Shown here: piece by piece, positions 1 to 7,249 of the stretch
Position numbering within the stretch: the first letter of the stretch is position 1
Layout: each line of letters starts with the position of its first letter
From: an uncultured Bryobacterales bacterium
GTDB lineage: Bacteria > Acidobacteriota > Terriglobia > Bryobacterales > UBA6623
Assembly (NCBI GenBank): GCA_951813605.1
Contig: OX638379.1
Location: 5,840,062-5,904,061, forward strand
Length of the DNA stretch: 64,000 nt
Direction of reading: 5' to 3'
Translations under genes and position numbers: made by a program
Notes under the pieces: generated by a model
Database searches by the model: none
The model's input: only the letters and a program-made list of their open reading frames with translations
What the model was told of the DNA's origin: nothing

Positions 1-186
1 AGAATCAGCCCGGCGGACCGGCAATACCTGATGCGGACGCTCGCTCAGCACCTGCACACCTCCTACTTCGACTACGACGAAGGCTTGAAGATCCAGGCGA
101 CGTACGATCCAGTCGTTCTCCAAGCCCGCTCACTGCTGGAGCAGGCCGCGCACCTGATGAACGGCAAATCGAGCGCGGTCTCGTAG
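1..186 (+). CDS. C-terminal fragment of an unidentified protein
   Basis: An open frame enters from the left edge and stops at TAG 184-186, leaving the last 61 residues. The fragment is helical-looking, with a motif containing Ser-Tyr-Phe-Asp-Tyr-Asp and a tail rich in Gln, Leu and Ala. It has the wobble-G/C bias of the other genes here, so it is probably the true end of an upstream gene. I do not recognise the family. It converges with the metallo-hydrolase gene that ends at 205. Confidence 0.45.
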   Translation, partial: RISPADRQYLMRTLAQHLHTSYFDYDEGLKIQATYDPVVLQARSLLEQAAHLMNGKSSAVS

Positions 187-204
187 GAGACACGGAGCGC
201 ATCC

Positions 205-1221
205 TCAGCGCGGGGTGTAATCCTTGCTGAACCCGAGCCGCGAATTGGTGACCGTGAAGCGGCCATCCGGCTCGACCGTTGCCCGGATCCAATGCGCGTC
301 ACAGCCCTCGGTCTCCCCGAGGTTCGCGATAAACTCTGCGCTGGGATTGTGCTCGGGACCGCTTTGGACAGCTCGATGGACCTGCCACAAGTCCTGCAGG
401 GACGCACTGTTAGCAAGCGCTTGGTAGGTAGCAGGGCTGCCGCCCTTCCGCGGACCGTTGTTCATCACGGCGACAAGGGGCCGAATGCTCTCGATATGCG
501 CAGGAGCACCCGAGGTGTGCATCCCGTGATGCGTTACCTGATACAGGTCGATCTCTCCAAACAGATTGGCAGGGCAGGCGGTTTCGATCTCGTAGTTCCA
601 ACTAAGATCCCCAAGATCCAGGAATTCGAACTGCCCCACTCGGATCAGGAATCCGACGCTCTTGCCGTTCTCGCCCTTGTCCTCCGGCCTTGAAACGGCG
701 TCGCGGCAGGCAGGGTTCGGCCCCTGTTCGACTAGCGGGCTATCCAGGAAGCGACTTCGCGCCGCGACGAACAGGAAGTCCGTGTTCTTGAGAGGGAGTC
801 GATCACCCGGCCTTACTTGCATGCGACGATCCCCGGCCGCTTCTACGTAGCTCGCCCAGAGTGCGTCGGCGCGTTCGTTCCAGCCCACTTCCACGCTGTC
901 TCCGTGATCTACGAACCTGTGAATCGGGATCATCGACGCCAAGGCAGCAACCCCTCCGACATGGTCCCTGTGAAAGTGGGAGACGATGAAATAGTCCAAT
1001 TCGGTCTTTCCGATCTCTTGCTCGAGGACCCGCACGATCCGCAAGGGATCGCGGTCGTCAAGACCAGGCCAGCCTGCATCCATCAGCACGGTCTCCCCGT
1101 CTGGGGTGACGATCAGCGTCGCCGCTCCGCCCTCCACGTCGATCCAATAAATCTCAAGCGCCTCGCCAAACAGCAAAGGGCAAGCGAGCAAGACCAAGAG
1201 AACCGCGGGCAGGCGAAGCAT
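205..1221 (-). CDS. Exported metallo-beta-lactamase-fold hydrolase (ComEC/Rec2-like)
   Basis: The protein has a hydrophobic signal peptide (Leu-rich, ending near Phe-Gly-Glu-Ala) followed by a metallo-beta-lactamase fold. The metal motif Ser-His-Phe-His-Arg-Asp-His (HxHxDH) is intact, and later metal-ligand candidates are Asp-Leu-Gly-Asp and Thr-His-His-Gly. This arrangement matches the stand-alone relatives of the ComEC nuclease domain, which are periplasmic or secreted hydrolases, but the substrate cannot be told from sequence. Several Met codons are in frame from 1260 down. I chose the one at 1221 because GGGAG lies five bases upstream and translation then begins directly with the signal peptide. 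The gene is monocistronic. Family is confident; function is not. Confidence 0.8.
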   Translation of the reverse strand: MLRLPAVLLVLLACPLLFGEALEIYWIDVEGGAATLIVTPDGETVLMDAGWPGLDDRDPLRIVRVLEQEIGKTELDYFIVSHFHRDHVGGVAALASMIPIHRFVDHGDSVEVGWNERADALWASYVEAAGDRRMQVRPGDRLPLKNTDFLFVAARSRFLDSPLVEQGPNPACRDAVSRPEDKGENGKSVGFLIRVGQFEFLDLGDLSWNYEIETACPANLFGEIDLYQVTHHGMHTSGAPAHIESIRPLVAVMNNGPRKGGSPATYQALANSASLQDLWQVHRAVQSGPEHNPSAEFIANLGETEGCDAHWIRATVEPDGRFTVTNSRLGFSKDYTPR

Positions 1222-1260
1222 CATGACTCCCATATCATAGACAGCGGCCAGATGGTTCAA

Positions 1261-1938
1261 TCTCCGCTAGCCAGTTAGAAAGTGCTCCAAGAATCCAGCG
1301 CTAGACCCCCGCAAGCCAGATAGCGGGCCGCAAGGGCGGGATCGGCGAGCGCGCCCTCCTGGCTCGGGCACCGTCGGCTCTTGGCCGCTGGATCTACGCG
1401 AGAACTGAATCCAGCAAGGAAGGATCCCCGAACTGAGCCAAGGCCCAGACCGCCCCGTGGCCTTCTGGAGACGGCCAACGTGCTAGCTGCGGCCCACGGA
1501 TTCGGCCGTATCCGAGACACCTAGGCCCGACGCGTCTTCACCGCATGCGCATCCGGCAGTCTCGGCCCCGCCAAGAACCCCCTGCCACGTTGTGCAGGCT
1601 CTCGGACGCCCTGCGTAAGAGCCGCGGCACAGCATCCCGCGATCTCGGACGGCTTCCCACCGAACCGGGTTCGAAAGGCCGGATCGCAGCGGTGCGCTTC
1701 AAGATCGGGACAACCCAGGTCTTTTTCGTTGCCCAAAGAGCAGTCTGCTGCCTTCTTGTTCCAGCGCTTCGGATGCTTGCCGTTCAAATTCGGCGATTAT
1801 TGAGCCCGCGAGGGCACGGACGCGGGTGCCGATGAATGCGTCGCTGGAGAAATTGACGCCCGTCAAGCACACTCTATGGGCCAAGTGATACAGGCATTCG
1901 AAATGCGGTAAGCTAAGAATCGAAGTAGGGGGACTTGC
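1261..1938. other. Gene-poor stretch, no recognised gene
   Basis: About 680 bases between the metallo-hydrolase start and the cytochrome c start. Short open frames on both strands have no recognisable domain, ribosome site or consistent codon bias, and I treat them as spurious. Just before the cytochrome gene (about 1895-1907) there is a short palindrome, GCATT-CGA-AATGC, which could be a weak operator or chance. Nothing else is visible. Confidence 0.4.
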
Positions 1939-2268
1939 ATGTTTCGGACACGTGTCGCGCAATCTGCCATCGCCGCTTGCCTGGTGGCAGCAGCGTACGC
2001 TGAAGACCACGACAAGGGCGACGCCGACAAAGGCAAGGCCGCGTTCCAGCAGCGCTGCATGGTCTGCCATTTCGATGACAGCGCTGACAAGAAGATCGGG
2101 CCGGGATTGGCGGGGATAAAGGACGGTCCGTTGCCCAGCGGCAAGGAAGCCACCCGCGAGAATGTGCTCGACAACTTGAACAAGGGCGGTAACGGGATGC
2201 CCGCGTTCGAAAAGATGCTCAGCGAGGAAGAGAAGATCGACATCGTCGCCTACGTGCTGGGCCTATAG
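1939..2268 (+). CDS. Small exported class I cytochrome c
   Basis: 109 residues with a signal peptide ending near Ala-Tyr-Ala-Glu. A single heme c site is present: Cys40-Met-Val-Cys43-His44. Met87 in Gly-Asn-Gly-Met-Pro-Ala-Phe is the likely sixth ligand, as in monoheme class I cytochromes. The protein should sit in the periplasm and carry electrons between a membrane oxidoreductase and an oxidase or peroxidase. The start is well supported by a purine-rich GGGGGAC ribosome site just upstream. A di-heme peroxidase gene lies at 41 kb, but no direct link is visible. Spacing to acpP is about 100 bases, so it is probably transcribed alone. Confidence 0.88.
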   Translation: MFRTRVAQSAIAACLVAAAYAEDHDKGDADKGKAAFQQRCMVCHFDDSADKKIGPGLAGIKDGPLPSGKEATRENVLDNLNKGGNGMPAFEKMLSEEEKIDIVAYVLGL

Positions 2269-2365
2269 CGCCGGCACCGCCATTGGGAGCACAGCAGCGA
2301 GGTCTAGCAGTCCTCTTCCGGGCGCCCAAGTGCGGACTAGGGATCGAGCTTCAACAGGAGCGAGT

Positions 2366-2599
2366 ATGGATATTGAGAAGAAAGTCACAGAAATCATCTG
2401 CGAACAGCTCAGCGTTGAGGAGTCTCAAGTGACCCCTGACGCTTCCTTCCAGGAGTCCCTGAACGCCGACTCCCTCGACATCGTCGAACTGATCATGGCA
2501 TTCGAGGAAGGTTTCGACATCGAGATCCCCGACGACGATGCCGAGAGAATCCGCACAGTCGGTGACGCTGTCGAGTACATCGCGAAGCAGCTGGGCTAA
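2366..2599 (+). CDS. acpP: Acyl carrier protein
   Basis: A 77-residue acidic, four-helix protein. Ser36 in Asn-Ala-Asp-Ser-Leu-Asp is the 4'-phosphopantetheine attachment site, and the motif and length match bacterial AcpP exactly. It carries growing acyl chains as thioesters in type II fatty acid synthesis in the cytoplasm. The start at 2366 is chosen over an upstream in-frame Met (2330) because AGGAG lies at 2356-2360 and the protein then begins at the normal position. The ketosynthase gene fabF follows after 14 bases, the common acpP-fabF pairing, so the two are almost certainly cotranscribed. Confidence 0.97.
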   Translation: MDIEKKVTEIICEQLSVEESQVTPDASFQESLNADSLDIVELIMAFEEGFDIEIPDDDAERIRTVGDAVEYIAKQLG

Positions 2600-2613
2600 T
2601 AGCAGGGAAACTG

Positions 2614-3858
2614 TTGCCGAGAAGAGTTGCTGTCACGGGCGTAGGCCTAGTCTCCGCAGTCGGCGTGGGCACGGAGGAATGCTGGGCTGCGCTTCGGCAA
2701 GGACGGAGTGGAATCGGGCCCATCACGCGCTTTGACGCAAGCGGCTTCACCTGCCGGATCGCAGGGGAAGTTTCGAACTTCGACCCACTGGATTTCGTGT
2801 CGTCGAAGGATGCGCGCAAAATGGGGCGATTCATCTTTTTCGCGCTCGCCGCCAGCGAGTTCGCGATGAGCATGTCCGGTCTGAAGGTGACACCCGAGAC
2901 TTCCGCGCGAGTAGGCGTTTACGTAGGTAGTGGTATCGGTGGTTTCGACATCATCGAGAGAGAACACGCGAAGCTGCTGAAATCGGGGCCACGACGGGTA
3001 ACGCCGTTCTTCATTCCGGCGACGATCGTGAACCTAGCGTCAGGACAGGTCTCGATTCGTTGGAACGCGAAGGGCCCAAACTCAGCCACTGCCACGGCCT
3101 GCACCAGCGGCGCCCACGCCGTCGGGGACTCGTTCCGCCTTATCCAAAACGGATATGCGGACGCGATGATCTGCGGAGGCGCCGAAGCGGCCATCACGCC
3201 GATGAGCATCGCGGGATTCGCGGCCATGAAGGCTCTTTCGAAACGCAACGAAAACCCCGAGATCGCCAGCCGTCCCTGGGACGCGGACAGGGACGGTTTC
3301 GTGGTCGGCGAAGGGGCCGGGATCATGGTTCTCGAAGCGCTCGACACGGCGGTCCGACGCGACGCGCCAATCCTCGCCGAGATGGTGGGCTACGGCATGA
3401 GCGGAGACGCGTTCCACATCACTTCGCCCGCCGAAGACGGAGACGGTGCCATGCGGGTGATGCGCAACGCGATCGACGACGCCGGCGTTTCCCTCTCGGA
3501 CGTGGATTACATTAATTCTCATGGCACGTCGACGCCGGTCGGCGACCTCATCGAATCGCGCGCCATGGAACGCTTATTTGGGCGCCACGCTAAGTATCTG
3601 GCGGTGAGCTCAACCAAGTCGATGACCGGGCACCTGCTCGGCGGAGCAGGCGGGCTCGAGGCGGGTATAGCTGCACTCGCGGTTCGAGACCAAGTCGCAC
3701 CGCCGACCATCAACCTCGACCGACCCGGACGTGGCTGCAACCTCGACTATGTCGCGAACAAGGCGAGAAGCATGGAAATCGAGTACTCCCTCAGCAACTC
3801 ATTCGGCTTCGGCGGCACGAACGGGGCGCTCCTTTTCCGCCGTTTCAGTGGGCGCTGA
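2614..3858 (+). CDS. fabF: 3-oxoacyl-ACP synthase II
   Basis: 414 residues, the normal KAS II length. The decarboxylating Cys-His-His triad is visible: Cys163 in Thr-Ala-Cys-Thr-Ser-Gly, His303 in Asn-Ser-His-Gly-Thr-Ser-Thr, and His340 in Ser-Met-Thr-Gly-His-Leu. A Gly-rich C-terminal Phe-Gly-Phe-Gly-Gly-Thr-Asn loop is also present. It condenses malonyl-ACP with acyl-ACP to elongate fatty acids. The start is TTG at 2614, with AGGGA at 2603-2607; no ATG fits, since the next Met would remove the first beta strand. Cys163 sits in an ACTSG context where KAS II usually has ACATG, a small substitution next to the nucleophile. Confidence 0.96.
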   Translation: MPRRVAVTGVGLVSAVGVGTEECWAALRQGRSGIGPITRFDASGFTCRIAGEVSNFDPLDFVSSKDARKMGRFIFFALAASEFAMSMSGLKVTPETSARVGVYVGSGIGGFDIIEREHAKLLKSGPRRVTPFFIPATIVNLASGQVSIRWNAKGPNSATATACTSGAHAVGDSFRLIQNGYADAMICGGAEAAITPMSIAGFAAMKALSKRNENPEIASRPWDADRDGFVVGEGAGIMVLEALDTAVRRDAPILAEMVGYGMSGDAFHITSPAEDGDGAMRVMRNAIDDAGVSLSDVDYINSHGTSTPVGDLIESRAMERLFGRHAKYLAVSSTKSMTGHLLGGAGGLEAGIAALAVRDQVAPPTINLDRPGRGCNLDYVANKARSMEIEYSLSNSFGFGGTNGALLFRRFSGR

Positions 3859-3908
3859 TAAAATACCCGCTTGGCACGGCCAGTCGCCCGAGCCATTTCT
3901 CCGACAAC

Positions 3909-4679
3909 ATGAATATATTTGTCTGCGTTAAGCAGGTCATTGCGCGGGATTCCCTCATCCGCCTGAACGCTGCTGGCAAGTGGATTCGAGACGACGGCTT
4001 GACGTTCGAAATGAACGAGCCCGATAGCTTTGCGCTCGAGGAAGCGCTCCGCCTGAAAGAAAAGCACGGAGGAGATGTGGCGGCGATCACCGCCGGTCCG
4101 GCAAGGGCGGCCTCCACGATACGGGAGGCCCTTGCCAAGGGTGCAGACCGCGGAATCCATGTCGAAGACGACCGCTACATCGAAGCGGACACTCACGCTA
4201 CCGCGCAGGCACTTGCGGCGGCGATTGCGCTCGAGCCGCACGACCTGATCTTGACCGGCCTGCAATCGGACGATGCTGGGTTCGGGCAGACCGGCGTGAT
4301 CTTGGCCGAACTGCTAGGCCTGCCCCACGCCACCATCATCATGGAGATCGACGCTTCGGGTGACCGACTCCGGTGCAAGCGGGAACTCGAGGCGGGCTGG
4401 TTCCAAACCGTCACATTGCCCCAGCCGGCGCTGCTGACGATCCAGAGCGGCATCAACAAGGTGCGCTACGCGACGCTGATGGGAATCAAGCGTGCACGTC
4501 GCAAGCCGTTCCGTCGGTATTCGCCGGAGGATCTCGGAATCGGCGTTCCCGCGCGACAGAACGTAAGGCGGCTCTACCAGCCACAACAGGCAAAGCAGAC
4601 GGAATTCCTCCGTGGCAGTGGTCGAGAGTTGGCCGAGAGCTTGCTTGCCAAGCTGCGGTTCGAGGCGCGAGTGCTATGA
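3909..4679 (+). CDS. etfB: Electron transfer flavoprotein, beta subunit
   Basis: 256 residues with the EtfB fold. It begins with Met-Asn-Ile-Phe-Val-Cys-Val-Lys-Gln, contains the Met-Asn-Glu-Pro-Asp segment near residue 35, an AMP-binding-like region near residues 115-140, and the Gly-Ile-Lys-Arg-Ala-Arg segment near residue 190. With EtfA it forms the soluble heterodimer that takes electrons from acyl-CoA and other dehydrogenases and passes them to ETF-quinone oxidoreductase. The stop overlaps the etfA start by four bases (ATGA at 4676-4679), showing translational coupling. The pair follows acpP-fabF by about 50 bases, so fatty acid synthesis and oxidation-linked electron transfer may share a transcript. 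Confidence 0.94.
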   Translation: MNIFVCVKQVIARDSLIRLNAAGKWIRDDGLTFEMNEPDSFALEEALRLKEKHGGDVAAITAGPARAASTIREALAKGADRGIHVEDDRYIEADTHATAQALAAAIALEPHDLILTGLQSDDAGFGQTGVILAELLGLPHATIIMEIDASGDRLRCKRELEAGWFQTVTLPQPALLTIQSGINKVRYATLMGIKRARRKPFRRYSPEDLGIGVPARQNVRRLYQPQQAKQTEFLRGSGRELAESLLAKLRFEARVL

Positions 4680-5656
4680 GCGTTCTCGTCGTTACGGAAC
4701 AGCAGAGCGGCCGCTGGCACCGCATGTCGTTCGAAGTCCTGGCAGCCGGGCAGCAGGCGAGCCAGGCCATGGGCAGCCCGCTGATTGCGGCTGTCGTGGG
4801 AGCGGGCATCGAGAGCCTGGCCGCCGAGATCGCCTCCAAGCAACTCTCGGAAGTCGTTGCTCTGGACCATCCCGCCCTAGCCTCCTACACGCCCGACGGG
4901 TTCGCAGAGGCCCTGCGACAAGCAATCGCCCACTTGCAGCCTGAACTAGTCCTGTTCCCGCACACGTACCAAGTCCGCGATCTCGCTCCCAAGCTCGCCG
5001 CATCGCTGGACAAGCCATTCGTTAGCGACGCGGTGGGAATACGATTCGACGACGGCAAGCCGGTATTCGTTAGGCAGCTCTTCCAAGGCAAGCTCCACGC
5101 CGATGTCACAGTCGAAGGTGGCGAGCCCCGTTTCGCTTCGGTGCAGTCTGGGGCGTACCGAGCGGATTCCGTTGTGACAAGCGACACTCCGGCGACTATC
5201 CGCACGCTGGCAGTCGAGCTCGACCCGTCGAGGATTCGTACCCAGACCGAGGCACCCTACCAAGAGGCGAAAGATTCCGTGGATCTCAGCTCGGCCGAGA
5301 TTATTGTGTCGGTCGGACGGGGCATACAAGATCCCGGCAACATCCCCCAGGCCGAGGAGCTGGCCAAAGCGCTCGGCGCGGAGCTGGCAGCCTCGAGGCC
5401 GATCTGCGACAACGGATGGTTGCCTCTTGATCGGCAGATCGGGAGCTCGGGCCAGACGGTCTCGCCAAACCTCTATTTGGCACTCGGAATCTCCGGCGCG
5501 ATCCAGCACGTGGTGGGGATGAAGGGTGCCAAGACCATCGTGGCTGTTAACAAGGACGAGGGAGCACCAATCTTCGAGATCGCGGACTACGGGATCGTCG
5601 GCGACCTGTTCGATGTCGTTCCCGCGCTGATCGAAGCCCTCGAGGCCGAGCAGTAG
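4676..5656 (+). CDS. etfA: Electron transfer flavoprotein, alpha subunit
   Basis: 326 residues. The C-terminal FAD domain is clear: Ser-Val-Gly-Arg-Gly-Ile-Gln near residue 210, Ser-Arg-Pro-Ile-Cys-Asp-Asn-Gly, Ile-Gly-Ser-Ser-Gly-Gln-Thr-Val, and Leu-Gly-Ile-Ser-Gly-Ala-Ile-Gln-His near residue 275. Gly-Ile-Val-Gly-Asp-Leu-Phe near the end matches the family terminus. It binds the electron-carrying FAD and partners EtfB. The frame is open much further upstream, but the true start is the ATG at 4676, overlapping the etfB stop by four bases and giving the standard Met-Ser-Val-Leu-Val N-terminus. Confidence 0.95.
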   Translation: MSVLVVTEQQSGRWHRMSFEVLAAGQQASQAMGSPLIAAVVGAGIESLAAEIASKQLSEVVALDHPALASYTPDGFAEALRQAIAHLQPELVLFPHTYQVRDLAPKLAASLDKPFVSDAVGIRFDDGKPVFVRQLFQGKLHADVTVEGGEPRFASVQSGAYRADSVVTSDTPATIRTLAVELDPSRIRTQTEAPYQEAKDSVDLSSAEIIVSVGRGIQDPGNIPQAEELAKALGAELAASRPICDNGWLPLDRQIGSSGQTVSPNLYLALGISGAIQHVVGMKGAKTIVAVNKDEGAPIFEIADYGIVGDLFDVVPALIEALEAEQ

Positions 5657-5728
5657 CTTGCTCTCCGAGCAAGTCTGAATCCTTAGCGGTTGCCTGCCCC
5701 GACCGGACAGTGGGAAGATGGGCTCGCA

Positions 5729-7219
5729 ATGGCTCGCATGCTGCTTTCCACACTGGTCGTCGCCTTGGCGGCAGGCTCAATAGCTTGCCCGGCCCGGCCT
5801 GGCAAGGTCCGCGAGGCGGGCGACCGCCCGAATTTTGTCCTTGTCTTCATCGATGACATGGGCTACGGGGATATCGGTGCCTTCGGGTCCACCGACAACC
5901 GCACACCCCAGATCGACGCGATGGCCGACGACGGCATGAAGCTCACGAGCTTCTACGCGCACCCTGTCTGCACGCCATCGCGGGCCGCCCTCATGACGGG
6001 CTGCTACCCCGTGCGAAACGGCCTGCAAACAGGCCTCTGGCACCCGGTGCTGATGCCGGGGGATCCCCAAGGCATCCATCCGAACGAGATCACCGTCGCC
6101 GAGGTCCTGCGGCAACAGGGCTACGCGACCGGCATCATCGGCAAGTGGCATCTTGGCGACCAGCCCGAGTTTCTACCAACCAATCACGGATTCGACTATT
6201 ACTTCGGCGTGCCGTATTCCAACGACATGAGCCCTTACATGCCCCTGAACCCGCGAAACCACCCGCCCCTCCCGCTGTTGCGCAACCTTGAGGTGATCCG
6301 CGAAGTCCCGGAGGACCAGTCCTTCCTCACAGGAGACTATACGGCCGAGGCCCTAGCCTTTATCGACCGCCACAAGGACCAACCCTTCTTTCTCTATATC
6401 CCGCATTCGATGGTCCACGTGCCTCTCTGGGCCGGCGAAGAATTCAAGGGCGTGTCCACCAACGGCGTTCTCGGCGATTGCATCGAGGAACTCGACTGGA
6501 GCGTCGGAGAAATCCGTCGCAAGCTGGACGAGCACGGGATTGCGAAGAACACGCTGGTTTTCTTCACGTCGGACAACGGACCTGCCCGTGGCAGCGCCGG
6601 TCCGCTGAGGGGCCGCAAGGGCTCCACGTTTGAAGGCGGCGTGCGTGTGCCGACTGTTGCGTACTGGCCCGGAACGATTCCGCCAAGGTCGTCCTACGGC
6701 GCCACCGCCACTACGATGGACATCTTGCCGACATTCGCGGCACTCGCCGGTGCGGACAGCCAAACCGAACGAATCGACGGGCACGACATTTCGGCGATCC
6801 TCAAAGGCAATACTGCAAAAGCGTCTCCGTACAGTGCGTTCTACTATTACCGAGGATTCGAATTGCGAGCGGTGCGCACCGGAAAGTGGAAGCTGCACAC
6901 AGACGGGACGCTATACAACTTGGAAGCCGACGTTGCCGAGAGCCAGGACGAGGCAAACACCAACCCAGAAGTCAAGGCACGGTTGGCCTTGCTGTTGGAG
7001 CAGGGCCGCGAAACCATCGGGGACGGCCCCGTTTGGCCCATTGACCCGGGGATCTCCCTGCCCCCGACCGTGCGGCCGGTGGGAAGGATCGAGCGCGAGC
7101 CACGCCTGCTGATTCCGCGGCACGGAGCGAAGGGACAGGCGGCCCACGAGCCGCCTGTCCGAACGAAGACCGTGGATGTCAAGCGTCCGCCGGGCTACGA
7201 GCGCCCCGAGAACTGGTAG
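5729..7219 (+). CDS. Exported arylsulfatase-type sulfatase
   Basis: An alkaline-phosphatase-superfamily sulfatase. The metal-binding Asp-Asp-Met-Gly-Tyr-Gly-Asp lies near residue 42. The FGly motif Cys81-Thr-Pro-Ser-Arg, followed by Ala-Ala-Leu-Met-Thr-Gly, is the site where a formylglycine-generating enzyme converts Cys. Gly-Lys-Trp-His-Leu-Gly and Ser-Asp-Asn-Gly-Pro are further active-site segments. A hydrophobic N-terminus with Cys20 in a weak lipobox-like context suggests export, possibly as a lipoprotein. It probably removes sulfate esters from environmental polysaccharides. The start at 5729 gives a clean signal peptide; 5738 and 5690 are alternatives. It converges with the PBP gene. 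Confidence 0.9.
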   Translation: MARMLLSTLVVALAAGSIACPARPGKVREAGDRPNFVLVFIDDMGYGDIGAFGSTDNRTPQIDAMADDGMKLTSFYAHPVCTPSRAALMTGCYPVRNGLQTGLWHPVLMPGDPQGIHPNEITVAEVLRQQGYATGIIGKWHLGDQPEFLPTNHGFDYYFGVPYSNDMSPYMPLNPRNHPPLPLLRNLEVIREVPEDQSFLTGDYTAEALAFIDRHKDQPFFLYIPHSMVHVPLWAGEEFKGVSTNGVLGDCIEELDWSVGEIRRKLDEHGIAKNTLVFFTSDNGPARGSAGPLRGRKGSTFEGGVRVPTVAYWPGTIPPRSSYGATATTMDILPTFAALAGADSQTERIDGHDISAILKGNTAKASPYSAFYYYRGFELRAVRTGKWKLHTDGTLYNLEADVAESQDEANTNPEVKARLALLLEQGRETIGDGPVWPIDPGISLPPTVRPVGRIEREPRLLIPRHGAKGQAAHEPPVRTKTVDVKRPPGYERPENW

Positions 7220-7249
7220 CGACCGCCGCGACGCCGCGCGCGTTTCCGG

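Noticed and set aside
1275-1787. Two short minus-strand open frames upstream of the cytochrome gene
   Set aside because: No ribosome site, no domain and no codon bias.
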